Positions 1-7,648 of a stretch of 64,000 nt of DNA are shown in pieces (the stretch's first letter is position 1; every line of letters starts with the position of its first letter). The translations under genes were made by a program, and so were the position numbers. The notes below the pieces were generated by a model, which was not told the origin of the DNA, did not search any database, and saw nothing but the letters and a program-made list of their open reading frames with translations. Source of the stretch: Pseudonocardia sulfidoxydans NBRC 16205 (lineage in GTDB: Bacteria; Actinomycetota; Actinomycetes; Mycobacteriales; Pseudonocardiaceae); the NCBI RefSeq assembly GCF_007989085.1, contig NZ_BJVJ01000026.1, forward strand, positions 1 to 64,000, read 5' to 3'.

Positions 1-18
1 GGGACTCTGACCTGCCGG

Positions 19-50
19 CGTCCCGGCGGCCCGCGACGGCCGCCGGGACG
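19..50 (+). terminator. GC-rich hairpin after an upstream gene
   Basis: Perfect 13-bp arms (CGTCCCGGCGGCC and its complement) flank a 6-nt loop. The frame at bases 2-10 ends with Gly-Leu-stop just before it, so this is probably the terminator of a gene that lies mostly outside the window. In mycobacteria the gene before the next epimerase is the dihydrolipoamide acyltransferase (sucB/dlaT); that identity is inferred from gene order only. There is no T-tract, as is usual in actinobacteria. Confidence 0.55.
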
Positions 51-92
51 CTCCGGTCGCGGGCCGGGCGCGGCTCGGGAAGGATCACGGCT

Positions 93-977
93 GTGCGCGT
101 GGTCGTCGCCGGTTCGTCCGGTCTCATCGGAACCAGCCTCGTCGCCGCCCTGCGCGCGGCCGGGCACGACGTCGTCCGCCTCGTCCGGCGGACACCGGCG
201 GCACCCGACGAACGCGGCTGGGATCCGCCCGCCGCGCGCATCGACGACGGCACCTTCGACGGCGTCGACGCCGTCGTCAACCTCGGTGGCGTCGGCATCG
301 GCGACCGCCCCTGGAGCGGATCACGCAAGCAGGCCATCCGCGACAGCCGCAACGTCCCCACCGAGGTCCTCGCCCGCGCCGTCGCCGACCACGGCGTGCC
401 CACGCTGGTCAGCGGCTCAGCCGTCGGCTACTACGGCGACACCGGCCCCCGCACCGTCTCCGAGTCCGCCCCACCCGGGCAAGGGTTCCTCGCCGACGTG
501 TGCCGCGACTGGGAAGCCGCCACCCAGCCCGCCGCCGACGCCGGCGCCCGCGTCGTCCGGCTCCGCACCGGCCCTGTCCTCTCCCCCGCCGGCGGCCTCC
601 TCGGCCCGATGAAGGCCGTCTGGAAGCTCTACCTGGGCGCCCGGCTCGGCAACGGCCGCCAGTACATGTCGTGGGTCTCCCTCGACGACGAGGTCGGCGC
701 CATCCGCTTCGCCGTCGAGAACCCCGAGCTGTCCGGGCCCGTCAACGTCACCGGACCGACACCCGTCACCAACCGGGAGATGACGCGCGCCCTCGGCGTC
801 GCGCTCAGCCGGCCCGCCCCCTTCGCCGTCCCGGCATTCGTGATCAAGGCCGTCCTCGGCGAGATGGGGGAGGAGATGCTCCTGTTCGGGCAACGCGCCC
901 TGCCCACCGCGCTGCTCGACGCCGGCTACCAGCACCGGCACAACAGCGTGACCGAAGCCCTGTCCGCGGCCGTCTGA
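93..977 (+). CDS. TIGR01777-family NAD(P)-dependent epimerase/sugar dehydratase-like protein
   Basis: 294 residues with a GTG start. The N-terminus carries a Rossmann glycine motif (AGSSGLIGTSLV, residues 7-18) followed by a basic LVRR, typical of extended SDR/epimerase proteins that bind NADP. The YYGDTG stretch near residue 112 and the C-terminal DUF1731-like region (residues ~245-290, with PAFVIKAVLGEMGEEML) are the hallmarks of the TIGR01777 family. The substrate is unknown for the family as a whole. The gene sits directly before lipB, the same order as Rv2216-Rv2217 in Mycobacterium tuberculosis, and probably runs with the lipoate genes. The family call is secure; the reaction is not. 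Confidence 0.9.
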   Translation: MRVVVAGSSGLIGTSLVAALRAAGHDVVRLVRRTPAAPDERGWDPPAARIDDGTFDGVDAVVNLGGVGIGDRPWSGSRKQAIRDSRNVPTEVLARAVADHGVPTLVSGSAVGYYGDTGPRTVSESAPPGQGFLADVCRDWEAATQPAADAGARVVRLRTGPVLSPAGGLLGPMKAVWKLYLGARLGNGRQYMSWVSLDDEVGAIRFAVENPELSGPVNVTGPTPVTNREMTRALGVALSRPAPFAVPAFVIKAVLGEMGEEMLLFGQRALPTALLDAGYQHRHNSVTEALSAAV

Positions 978-995
978 CCCGGCCGGGCGCTGACG

Positions 996-1001
996 TACGG
1001 T
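996..1001 (+). promoter_or_regulatory. Candidate leaderless promoter -10 of lipB
   Basis: TACGGT (TANNNT) lies 6 nt before the lipB ATG, and no Shine-Dalgarno sequence fits in between. That spacing would put the transcript start on the start codon. No clear -35 is seen. Confidence 0.4.
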
Positions 1002-1007
1002 GGGACC

Positions 1008-1772
1008 ATGTCCGACACGCTCACCCCGGCCGTCACCGCCACCCGCCGCGCCCGCACCGCCGAGGGGCCCGTCGAGGTCGAGGTCATCGAGCTGATCGGC
1101 TACCTCGAGGCCTGGGACCGGCAGCGCGAACACGCCCAGGCCCGCCGCGACGGCGGCCCCGACGTCCTCATGCTGCTGCAACATCCGTCCGTCTACACGG
1201 CGGGCAAGCGCACCCGCCCCTCCGACCGCCCGACCGACGGCACCCCCGTCGTCGACGTCGACCGCGGCGGGCTCATCACCTGGCACGGCCCGGGCCAGCT
1301 CGTCGGCTACCCGATCATCGGGCTCGCCGAGCCGCTCGACGTCGTCGACTACGTGCGCCGCCTCGAAGAGGCCATGATCAAGGTCTGCCACGACCTCGGG
1401 CTCGCCGACGCGGGGCGGGTCGCTGGCCGCAGCGGCGTCTGGCTCCCCGCCGACGCGGGCCGCCCCGAGCGCAAGGTCGCCGCCATCGGCGTGCGCGTCC
1501 AGGGTGGGGTGACGCTGCACGGCTTCTCGCTCAACTGCGACGCCGACCTGTCCTCGTTCGCCAAGATCGTCCCCTGCGGCATCACCGACGCCGGGGTCAC
1601 CTCGCTGAGCCTGGAGCTGCAGCGGCCGGTCACGGTCGAGGAGGTCCGCGACGCTGCCCGCGACGCCGTGCTCGCCGCCCTCGAAGGCACCCTCGCGGTC
1701 GCCGACCACACGGTGGAACGTCCCGCCACCCCCGCGGGCCTCGACCTGCGCCTGGACCCCCGCCTCCACTGA
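1008..1772 (+). CDS. lipB: Octanoyl-[acyl-carrier-protein]:protein N-octanoyltransferase
   Basis: 254 residues. Transfers octanoyl groups from octanoyl-ACP to the lipoyl domains of 2-oxoacid dehydrogenases and GcvH, the first step of de novo lipoylation in the cytosol. The active-site pair is visible: Lys156 in the RKVAAIG motif and Cys190 in IVPCGI. The family's RGG motif ([18 protein letters not shown], residues 85-102) is also present. The length is close to the actinobacterial norm (~230-260). The ATG is chosen because a -10 like TACGGT lies 6 nt upstream. lipA follows about 3.4 kb downstream instead of immediately: an HdeD-like gene, an F420-type oxidoreductase and an SDR lie between them, unlike the adjacent lipB-lipA of mycobacteria. 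Confidence 0.97.
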   Translation: MSDTLTPAVTATRRARTAEGPVEVEVIELIGYLEAWDRQREHAQARRDGGPDVLMLLQHPSVYTAGKRTRPSDRPTDGTPVVDVDRGGLITWHGPGQLVGYPIIGLAEPLDVVDYVRRLEEAMIKVCHDLGLADAGRVAGRSGVWLPADAGRPERKVAAIGVRVQGGVTLHGFSLNCDADLSSFAKIVPCGITDAGVTSLSLELQRPVTVEEVRDAARDAVLAALEGTLAVADHTVERPATPAGLDLRLDPRLH

Positions 1773-1797
1773 CCACCCGCGGAGAAGCCGAACAACC

Positions 1798-1849
1798 GCG
1801 CGCAACCTCACTGTCGTCCCGCGGCCCGATCGCGACCGTGAGGTTGCGC
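1798..1849. repeat. Family-B inverted repeat, copy 1 (GCGCAACCTCAC type)
   Basis: Left arm GCGCGCAACCTCAC at 1798-1811 and right arm GTGAGGTTGCGC at 1838-1849. The inner part carries the TGTCGTC...GACC subtype. It lies between convergent lipB and the HdeD-like gene, so it could also end transcription. A degenerate right half (CCGTCAGGTTGCGTCC) sits at 2091-2106. Apart from these I see nothing in the 352-bp gap 1773-2124. Confidence 0.8.
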
Positions 1850-2124
1850 CCGGACGCGGCGGTACATGCGCATGGGTGCTGGCCGCTGAGGGCCGGGCGC
1901 ATCAGGCCGCGCAACGTGTCGTGAGCGCGGCCCGAACGCGCTGAAGACACGCTCGACGACGACCGCACCACCCGGCGTGTCACCAGAGCGGCTGCGAAGC
2001 GGTGACGACACGTTCGGGGCGCAGCCCCCGCGACCGGCCCCGGGCGGACGCCGCGCGCGCCTGGCCCGAGCGCCCCCGGCCCGTCCACGACCGTCAGGTT
2101 GCGTCCGAACGGTGGCGCGGGTGG

Positions 2125-2796
2125 TTACCGGTCGCCGCTGGTCGGCGGCGTGTCCTGCGGGGCCGGGCCGTCGGGGCCCGCAGGAGGCGCGGCGGTGGGC
2201 GGGGCGGCAGCCGGCGGGGTGGTGGCGGCGCTGACCGCGGAGCGGAGCCGGAACGCCCAGATCACGACGACGACACCGAAGACGAGCGCCCAGATCCCGG
2301 CGATCCAGAGGAGCGTCACGAGCCCGACGCCGGGCTGGACGACCAGCAGGATGCCGAAGACGACGCTCAGGATCCCCGCGGCCAGCACCCAGCCCCAGGT
2401 CGAGGAGCCGTTGCGGCGCATCGTCATCGACTCGGAGATCTCGGCGATGCCGCCGACGATGCTCCAGAACGCGATCACGAAGAGGATCGCGAGCACGGTG
2501 ACACCGGGCCAGGCGAAGGCGACGACACCGGCGATCACCGAGATCACGCCCTGGACGACGTGCCAGCCCCAGTGGTTGTCGTCGGCGCGGTGGCGGATGC
2601 CGGCGACGACGGCGGTGACGCCGTCGAGCACCGCGTACACGCCGAACACCAGGACGAGCGCGAGCAGCGCGGTGCCGGGTGTGAAGAGCATGACGAGTCC
2701 GAAGAGGATCGCCAGGACGCCTCTCAGCAGCACCAGCCACCACACGCCGCGGATCGCGGACTCCACACCGGACGTCGAACGTGTCGCTGCCGTCAT
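2125..2796 (-). CDS. HdeD family (DUF308) membrane protein
   Basis: 223 residues. About six hydrophobic segments between residues ~15 and 190, arranged as the tandem helix pairs of the DUF308/HdeD family, for example WWLVLLRGVLAILFGLVMLF and ILLVVQPGVGLVTLLWIAGI. The last ~35 residues form a Pro/Ala-rich cytoplasmic tail. HdeD helps acid resistance in E. coli, but actinobacterial members are uncharacterised, so only a membrane location is safe. A TACCTT motif lies 8 nt upstream of the ATG. It is convergent with lipB and separated from it by inverted repeat copy 1. Confidence 0.85.
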   Translation of the reverse strand: MTAATRSTSGVESAIRGVWWLVLLRGVLAILFGLVMLFTPGTALLALVLVFGVYAVLDGVTAVVAGIRHRADDNHWGWHVVQGVISVIAGVVAFAWPGVTVLAILFVIAFWSIVGGIAEISESMTMRRNGSSTWGWVLAAGILSVVFGILLVVQPGVGLVTLLWIAGIWALVFGVVVVIWAFRLRSAVSAATTPPAAAPPTAAPPAGPDGPAPQDTPPTSGDR

Positions 2797-3164
2797 GTCG
2801 GCTGAAGGTACGCCGTCCCCGCACGGTCCCCCAGCCGCCGAACGGGGTCAACGACGCCACGCTGCGAAACGGACATCCTTGCGCCCCGCTCGGCGATGCC
2901 GCGCTGGTCGACGCCGCGGTGGCGGGTGGCCGACCGTCGTTCGCCGGGGAGTCGTTGGTCGCCGGTGGTCCGGACCCGGCGCGGGCACGGCGTCGCCCGG
3001 CGGGGGCGCGCCGAGCCGAGCTCGGCAGATCACGGAGCCGCCGCCGACGGCAACGGACCTGGCATCAGCGCAATCGACGTGTTGTTTCCCGGCCCGCCGC
3101 AAGGACGTCGACGACACCCCGCTGTCGTCGACGACAGGCCGCCCGAGCGGCGGGCCGAGCGTCC
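2797..3164. other. Intergenic stretch without a supported gene
   Basis: 368 bp between the HdeD-like gene and the oxidoreductase, both on the minus strand. The only structure I see is the hairpin at 3107-3132 and the probable HdeD promoter at the left edge. Open frames here lack start signals and recognisable content. Confidence 0.5.
3107..3132 (-). terminator. Hairpin terminator of the F420-type oxidoreductase gene
   Basis: Perfect 10-bp arms GTCGACGACA / TGTCGTCGAC with a 6-nt loop, 33 nt past the stop codon on the minus strand. No U-tract. Confidence 0.55.
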
Positions 3165-4100
3165 TCAGGCCAGCTGCGGCGCGACGTCGGAGGCGAACAG
3201 CTCGAGGTGATCGAGGTCGGCGATGTCGAGGATCTGCAGGTAGAGCCGGGTGATACCGGTCTTGTCGCGCAGAGCCCCGATGCGGTCGACGACCTCGGCC
3301 GGGGTGCCGGCGAGGCCTTCGGCCCGGACCTGGTCGGCCTCACGGCCGATGGTCAACGCGCGGCGGGCGACCTCGTCGTCGTCACGGCCCAGGACGAGCG
3401 TCTGGGCGACGGAGTACACCAGGTCCCGCGGGTCGCGGCCGATGTCCCCGCACGCGGTGGCGACGCGGTCGAACTGCGTCACGGCCTGCTCGGGCGAGCC
3501 GAAGGCGAGGTTGAACTCGTCGGCGTAGCGGGCGGCGAGCATCGGGGTGCGCTTGGCGCCGCGCCCGCCGACGATCACCGGTGGCCGCGGCTGCTGCACG
3601 GGCTTGGGCATCGCGGGCGAGTCGGTGACGGTGAAGTGCTCGCCGGTGAACTCGAAGCGGTCGCCGGGCAGCGTCCCCCACAGCCCGGTGATGATCGCGA
3701 GCTGCTCTTCGAGCCGGTCGAACCTCTCGCGCAGTGACGGGAACGGGATGCCGTAGGCGGCGTGCTCGGCCTCGTACCAGCCGGCGCCGATGCCCAGCTC
3801 GACGCGACCGCCCGACATCTGGTCGACCTGGGCGACGGAGATCGCGAGCGGTCCGGGGAGCCGGAACGTGGCGGCGTTGACGAGGGTGCCGAGCCGAATC
3901 CGGGTGGTATCGCGGGCGAGGCCCGCATGGGTGATCCAGGCGTCGGTGGGGCCGGGTTCGCCGCTGGCACCGCCCATGACGAGGTAGTGGTCGGAGCGGA
4001 AGAAGGCGTCGAAGTCGGCGTCCTCGGCGGCCCGCGCGATGCGCAGCAGGTCGTCGTAGTGGGCACCCTGCTGGGGCTCGGTGAAGATCCGGAAGTCCAC
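3165..4100 (-). CDS. LLM-class F420-dependent oxidoreductase
   Basis: 311 residues from GTG at 4100. A luciferase-like (beta/alpha)8 barrel protein: it starts VDFRIFTEPQQGA, has DAFFRSDHY near residue 34 and the family's GIGAGWYEAEHAAYGIPFP motif (centre near residue 117), which precedes the SLRERFDRLEEQL helix typical of F420-dependent members. It probably reduces or oxidises an unknown substrate with F420H2/F420. I reject the longer frame starting at 4247 because it runs through a Pro-Gly repeat and the 40-bp palindrome and has no RBS. TAGCGT stands 7 nt before the chosen GTG, a leaderless arrangement. Divergent from the SDR gene at 4267. Confidence 0.9.
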   Translation of the reverse strand: MDFRIFTEPQQGAHYDDLLRIARAAEDADFDAFFRSDHYLVMGGASGEPGPTDAWITHAGLARDTTRIRLGTLVNAATFRLPGPLAISVAQVDQMSGGRVELGIGAGWYEAEHAAYGIPFPSLRERFDRLEEQLAIITGLWGTLPGDRFEFTGEHFTVTDSPAMPKPVQQPRPPVIVGGRGAKRTPMLAARYADEFNLAFGSPEQAVTQFDRVATACGDIGRDPRDLVYSVAQTLVLGRDDDEVARRALTIGREADQVRAEGLAGTPAEVVDRIGALRDKTGITRLYLQILDIADLDHLELFASDVAPQLA

Positions 4101-4107
4101 GCGCCCA

Positions 4108-4113
4108 ACGCTA
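4108..4113 (-). promoter_or_regulatory. Candidate leaderless -10 of the LLM oxidoreductase gene
   Basis: TAGCGT on the minus strand, 7 nt before the GTG at 4100; no Shine-Dalgarno sequence is seen. This also supports the short start over the 4247 start. Confidence 0.4.
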
Positions 4114-4161
4114 TCCCCCGCCGACCGCGCCCGCCGGACCCGGACGCCGGACCCGGACGCC

Positions 4162-4195
4162 GGACCTGGACCTGGACCTGGACCTGGACCTGGAC
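4162..4195. repeat. GGACCT hexanucleotide tandem repeat
   Basis: Five exact GGACCT units (4162-4191) plus GGAC, preceded by imperfect GGACGCC/GGACCC units from about 4140. It lies between the divergent oxidoreductase and SDR genes, next to the 40-bp palindrome. Confidence 0.85.
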
Positions 4196-4211
4196 GCCGC
4201 GCGACGACGTC

Positions 4212-4251
4212 GTGAGTGGCAATAGTCGCTATAGCGACTATTGCCACTCAC
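4212..4251. repeat. Family-A 40-bp palindrome, copy 1
   Basis: Perfect palindrome with 20-bp arms and no loop; the left arm is GTGAGTGGCAATAGTCGCTA. Followed by AGGG. This copy lies between divergent genes, so it cannot be a simple terminator here. It differs from copy 2 by a C-to-T change that is matched in the other arm. Confidence 0.95.
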
Positions 4252-4266
4252 AGGGATGCTTCAGCC

Positions 4267-5181
4267 ATGATCGCGCTCCCCGACCTGTCCGGCCGCACGG
4301 TGCTCGTCGCCGGGGCGACGTCGGGGCTGGGCCTCGCGTCGGCCGAGGCGTTCGCGGGTGCGGGCGCCCGGGTGCTGATGACGGCACGCGACAGGGGGCG
4401 TGGCCGGGCCGCCCTCGAGAAGGTGTCGGGGCGCGCGGAGCTCGTCGAGCTCGATCTCGCGGACCTCGACTCGGTCCGTGCCGCCGCAGCCGACGTCCGG
4501 GAACGGACAGGCGACCGGTTGCACGTGCTCGTGAACAACGCCGGGGTGATGGCGACGCCGCGGGGCTCGACCGTCGACGGTTTCGAGCTGCAGATCGGCA
4601 CCAACCATCTCGGGCCGGCGGCGCTGACGTGGCTGCTCATGCCGGCCCTGCGCGGCGCGGGCGCCGTCGGCGCCCCCGCCCGTGTGGTGACGGTGTCGTG
4701 CATCGCGCACAACCGCGGCGGCCTCGATCCCGGCGACCTGAGCTTCGAGCGGCGTCGCTACTCCCCCGCCGCCGGCTACGGCGCGTCGAAGCTCGCGAAC
4801 CTGTTGTTCACCGCCGAGCTCGACCGTCGGTTGCGCGCCGCGGGTGATCCCGTGATCTCCGTCGCGGCGCATCCCGGGTCGACGCAGTCGGAGCTGTTGG
4901 GCAACTCCCTGCGGCAGCGGTCGGCGCTGCTGGGACGGCTGGCCCGCCCGATCAACGCCGTCGTCACCCAGCCCGTCCGGACCGGGGTGCTGCCGCAGCT
5001 GGCAGCGGCGACGTCCCGGCAGGTCAGCGGCGGCGACTACATCGGTCCGCGGGGCCCGTTCGAGATCGCGGGCAGGCCCGGTCCGGCGCGGCGCAGCGGT
5101 GCGGCGCACGACGTCGATCTGGCCCGCAGGCTGTGGGACGCGACGGCCGCGGCGACGGGGGTCGAACCCGATCCGCGGTGA
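4267..5181 (+). CDS. Short-chain dehydrogenase/reductase (retinol-dehydrogenase-like)
   Basis: 304 residues from ATG at 4267. Classical SDR: glycine motif AGATSGLGLASA (residues ~15-26), NNAGVM near residue 92, and the catalytic YGASKLAN (Tyr/Lys) near residue 172, with MVTVS-type Ser upstream (VVTVSCIAHN). The RDRGRG stretch after beta2 favours NADP. The overall layout matches the RDH11/protochlorophyllide-reductase-like branch of SDRs. The substrate cannot be told. A longer in-frame start at 4216 falls inside the 40-bp palindrome and is rejected. lipA begins 24 nt after the stop. Confidence 0.92.
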   Translation: MIALPDLSGRTVLVAGATSGLGLASAEAFAGAGARVLMTARDRGRGRAALEKVSGRAELVELDLADLDSVRAAAADVRERTGDRLHVLVNNAGVMATPRGSTVDGFELQIGTNHLGPAALTWLLMPALRGAGAVGAPARVVTVSCIAHNRGGLDPGDLSFERRRYSPAAGYGASKLANLLFTAELDRRLRAAGDPVISVAAHPGSTQSELLGNSLRQRSALLGRLARPINAVVTQPVRTGVLPQLAAATSRQVSGGDYIGPRGPFEIAGRPGPARRSGAAHDVDLARRLWDATAAATGVEPDPR

Positions 5182-5192
5182 GGTGCGCGGCG

Positions 5193-5198
5193 TAGGCT
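5193..5198 (+). promoter_or_regulatory. Candidate leaderless -10 of lipA
   Basis: TAGGCT with 7 nt to the GTG start at 5206, and no ribosome binding site. It suggests lipA has its own leaderless promoter even though it follows the SDR gene closely. Confidence 0.4.
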
Positions 5199-5205
5199 GG
5201 CGGCC

Positions 5206-6210
5206 GTGACGATCGCACCCGAAGGTCGCAAGCTGCTCCGGCTGGAGGTCCGCAACAGCGAGACCCCGATCGAGCGCAAGCCGTCGTGGATCCGCACCAA
5301 GGCGCGGACGGGCCCGCAGTACACGGAGCTGAAGGGTCTGGTCCGTTCCGGCGGGCTGCACACAGTGTGTGAGGAGGCCGGCTGCCCCAACATCTACGAA
5401 TGCTGGGAGGACCGCGAGGCCACCTTCCTCATCGGCGGCGAGCAGTGCACCCGACGCTGCGACTTCTGCCAGATCGACACGGGCAAGCCTGCCGACCTCG
5501 ACCGCGACGAGCCCCGCCGCGTCGCCGAGTCCGTGCAGCAGATGGGTCTGCGCTACTCCACCGTCACCGGTGTGGCCCGCGACGACCTCCCCGACGGCGG
5601 CGCCTGGCTCTACGCCGAGACCGTCGACCAGATCCACCGGATGAACCCCGGCACCGGTGTCGAGCTGCTGGCGCCGGACTTCAACAACCGTGACGAGCTG
5701 CTCGACGAGGTGTTCGCCTCCCGCCCGGAGGTGTTCGCCCACAACCTCGAGACGGTGCCGCGGATCTTCAAGCGCATCCGTCCGGCGTTCCGCTACGACC
5801 GCTCCCTCGACGTCATCACCAAGGCGCGCGCCGCGGGACTGGTCACGAAGTCGAACCTGATCCTGGGCATGGGCGAGACCCCCGACGAGGTCACCGCGGC
5901 ACTGCGCGACCTGCACGACGCGGGCTGCGAGATCATCACGATCACCCAGTACCTGCGCCCCTCACCGCGGCACCACCCGGTGGAGCGCTGGGTCAAGCCC
6001 GAGGAGTTCGTCGCCCACTCCGAGACGGCCGAGGCCATCGGCTTCGCCGGAGTCATGGCCGGGCCACTGGTCCGCTCGTCCTACCGGGCCGGACGGCTCT
6101 ACGCCCAGACCGTCGCCGCCCGCGGCGAGGAGCTGACCCCGGCGCTGGCCCACCTCGCCGCGGAAGGCGCCGCATCGCAGGAGGCTCGGTCCCTGCTCGC
6201 ACGCAGCTGA
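5206..6210 (+). CDS. lipA: Lipoyl synthase (radical SAM)
   Basis: 334 residues, GTG start. Inserts two sulfur atoms into octanoyl-lysine of lipoyl domains. Both iron-sulfur clusters can be read: the auxiliary cluster CX4CX5C at Cys55, Cys60, Cys66, and the radical-SAM CX3CX2C at Cys81, Cys85, Cys88. The C-terminal RSSYRAG motif supplies the serine ligand of the auxiliary cluster. Length is normal for the family. It acts on the product of LipB, and the gene is followed by the DUF4191 gene as in M. tuberculosis (Rv2218-Rv2219). Confidence 0.98.
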   Translation: MTIAPEGRKLLRLEVRNSETPIERKPSWIRTKARTGPQYTELKGLVRSGGLHTVCEEAGCPNIYECWEDREATFLIGGEQCTRRCDFCQIDTGKPADLDRDEPRRVAESVQQMGLRYSTVTGVARDDLPDGGAWLYAETVDQIHRMNPGTGVELLAPDFNNRDELLDEVFASRPEVFAHNLETVPRIFKRIRPAFRYDRSLDVITKARAAGLVTKSNLILGMGETPDEVTAALRDLHDAGCEIITITQYLRPSPRHHPVERWVKPEEFVAHSETAEAIGFAGVMAGPLVRSSYRAGRLYAQTVAARGEELTPALAHLAAEGAASQEARSLLARS

Positions 6211-6214
6211 CCCG

Positions 6215-6220
6215 TATCCT
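6215..6220 (+). promoter_or_regulatory. Candidate leaderless -10 of the DUF4191 gene
   Basis: TATCCT with 7 nt (GGGACAC) to the ATG at 6228, just 4 nt past the lipA stop. Confidence 0.4.
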
Positions 6221-6227
6221 GGGACAC

Positions 6228-6962
6228 ATGGCCGACAAGCCCGACAAGGCAGCGAAAGCAGAGGCGAAGCGCGCCCGTCGCGCGGCGTCCAAGCAGCGAC
6301 GTTCCCAGATCTTCGAGGCGTTCAAGATGCAGCGCCGCGAGGACAAGCTGCTCATCCCGCTGATGGTCGGCTGCGTCCTGCTGGGCGCGGCACTGGGCTT
6401 CCTCATCGGCCTCATCTGGGGCCTGCAGTGGTTCACGCTGCCGCTGGGCGTCGCCGTCGGCGCACTCGCCGCCGTCAGCATCTTCGGCCGCCGCGTGCAG
6501 CGCACCGTCTACACCAAGGCCGACGGGCAGCCCGGCGCCGCGGGCTGGGCGCTCGACAACCTGCGCGGCCAGTGGCGCGTCACCACCAGCATCGCCGGCA
6601 CCACCCACCTCGACGCCGTGCACCGGGTCATCGGCCTGCCCGGGGTCGTCCTCGTCGCCGAGGGTGCGCCGCACCGCGTGAAGTCGCTGCTCGCGCAGGA
6701 GAAGAAGCGCACCGCGCGGGTCGTCGGCAACGTGCCGATCTACGACGTCGTCGTCGGCAACGACGAGGGCCAGGTCCCGCTGTCGAAGCTGCACGTCCAC
6801 CTGCGCAAGCTGCCGCGCAACATCCAGCGCAGCCAGATGGACTCGCTGGAGAAACGCCTCGCCGCGCTGGGCTCCCGCACCGGAACGGCCGCGATGCCCA
6901 AGGGCCCGATGCCGCAGGGCGCCAAGATCCGCAGCGTGCAGCGCACCGTCCGCCGCCGCTGA
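6228..6962 (+). CDS. DUF4191 family membrane protein
   Basis: 244 residues. A lysine/arginine/alanine-rich N-terminus (residues 1-40) precedes two close transmembrane helices at about 44-90 (PLMVGCVLLGAALGFLIGLI and FTLPLGVAVGALAAVSIF), then a basic soluble domain of ~150 residues. This is the DUF4191 pattern, conserved between lipA and the RDD gene in actinobacteria (Rv2219). Function unknown. Context next to lipA is constant across the phylum, but no biochemical link is established. Confidence 0.88.
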   Translation: MADKPDKAAKAEAKRARRAASKQRRSQIFEAFKMQRREDKLLIPLMVGCVLLGAALGFLIGLIWGLQWFTLPLGVAVGALAAVSIFGRRVQRTVYTKADGQPGAAGWALDNLRGQWRVTTSIAGTTHLDAVHRVIGLPGVVLVAEGAPHRVKSLLAQEKKRTARVVGNVPIYDVVVGNDEGQVPLSKLHVHLRKLPRNIQRSQMDSLEKRLAALGSRTGTAAMPKGPMPQGAKIRSVQRTVRRR

Positions 6963-6985
6963 CCGCAGGCCGAGGGTGCCCGCCG

Positions 6986-7459
6986 TCAGCGGGTCCTGAT
7001 GACGACGGTCGCGCCGGCGCGGTCGTGCCAGCCGCGGCCGTCGTCGTCGCGCACCAGGGGCGGGATCACCAGCCCCAGCAACAGGGTGCGCACCACGGCG
7101 CGCGGCACCCCGACCACGGCGCGCCCGTCGACCGGGGCCGCCCGCATGCCCAGCGCGAGCATGCCCGGCGTCGACCCGAACACCGCGACGGCCAGGGCGC
7201 TGATGCCGAACCACACCAGCCAGATCGTCCAGCCGAACGTCGACCCCCGATCGAACGAGTCGGCCCCGACGAACAGCAGCGACACCAGGTATCCCAGCAG
7301 CCAGTCGATCGTGACGCCGCCGAAGCGGCGCCAGAAGCCGGCCACCGATCCCGGCCCCGACGCGGGCAGGCCGAACTTCTCACCCGGGTGCGACGCCCCG
7401 GAAGCGGGCTCGGATCCGGTGGGTGAACCCGGCATCCAGGAGTCGATCCAACGGCTCAT
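6986..7459 (-). CDS. RDD family membrane protein
   Basis: 157 residues, ATG at 7459. After a 45-residue soluble head, the RDD-like segment GFWRRFGGVTIDWLLGYLVS opens three to four hydrophobic helices. The family's signature Arg and Asp are both visible (WRRFGGVTIDW). RDD proteins are small membrane proteins of mostly unknown role; some are proposed Na+/H+ antiporters. Convergent with the DUF4191 gene and divergent from glnA. The order matches Rv2219-Rv2219A-Rv2220. TACGCT lies 7 nt before the ATG. Confidence 0.85.
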   Translation of the reverse strand: MSRWIDSWMPGSPTGSEPASGASHPGEKFGLPASGPGSVAGFWRRFGGVTIDWLLGYLVSLLFVGADSFDRGSTFGWTIWLVWFGISALAVAVFGSTPGMLALGMRAAPVDGRAVVGVPRAVVRTLLLGLVIPPLVRDDDGRGWHDRAGATVVIRTR

Positions 7460-7466
7460 GCCCTCT

Positions 7467-7472
7467 AGCGTA
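7467..7472 (-). promoter_or_regulatory. Candidate leaderless -10 of the RDD gene
   Basis: TACGCT on the minus strand with 7 nt to the ATG at 7459. The spacer AGAGGGC is purine-rich, so a very short leader with a weak RBS is an alternative. Confidence 0.35.
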
Positions 7473-7507
7473 GGCGGGCGCTGTGAGGTCAGTCCCAGGT
7501 CCGGCCG

Positions 7508-7545
7508 TTAACCTCGGTGAAACGAGAGGGTGACGGCCGGGCAAC
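7508..7545 (+). promoter_or_regulatory. GlnR-like operator upstream of glnA
   Basis: Four half-boxes separated by exactly 6 nt: TTAAC-n6-GAAAC-n6-GTGAC-n6-GCAAC. This matches the published actinobacterial GlnR layout (gTnAc-n6-GaAAc, repeated). It ends about 103 nt before the glnA start. GlnR activates or represses nitrogen genes according to nitrogen supply, so glnA here is probably nitrogen-regulated. Confidence 0.7.
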
Positions 7546-7648
7546 ACCGTCGCCATAGCGTCACCGACGAAATTCGGTCGACGTCGCACGTCGACAGACG
7601 CGGGTCATCGCGGACTCGCCGGATCCCTGAGCCCATCCGAAGGAGCGA

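Noticed and set aside
4162..4195. CRISPR-like array from the GGACCT repeats
   Set aside because: Repeats are six bases with no spacers; no cas genes in the window.
4216..4266. Upstream start for the SDR gene inside the palindrome
   Set aside because: It would put repeat DNA into the protein head (AIVAIATIATH), with no RBS and no similarity to SDR heads.
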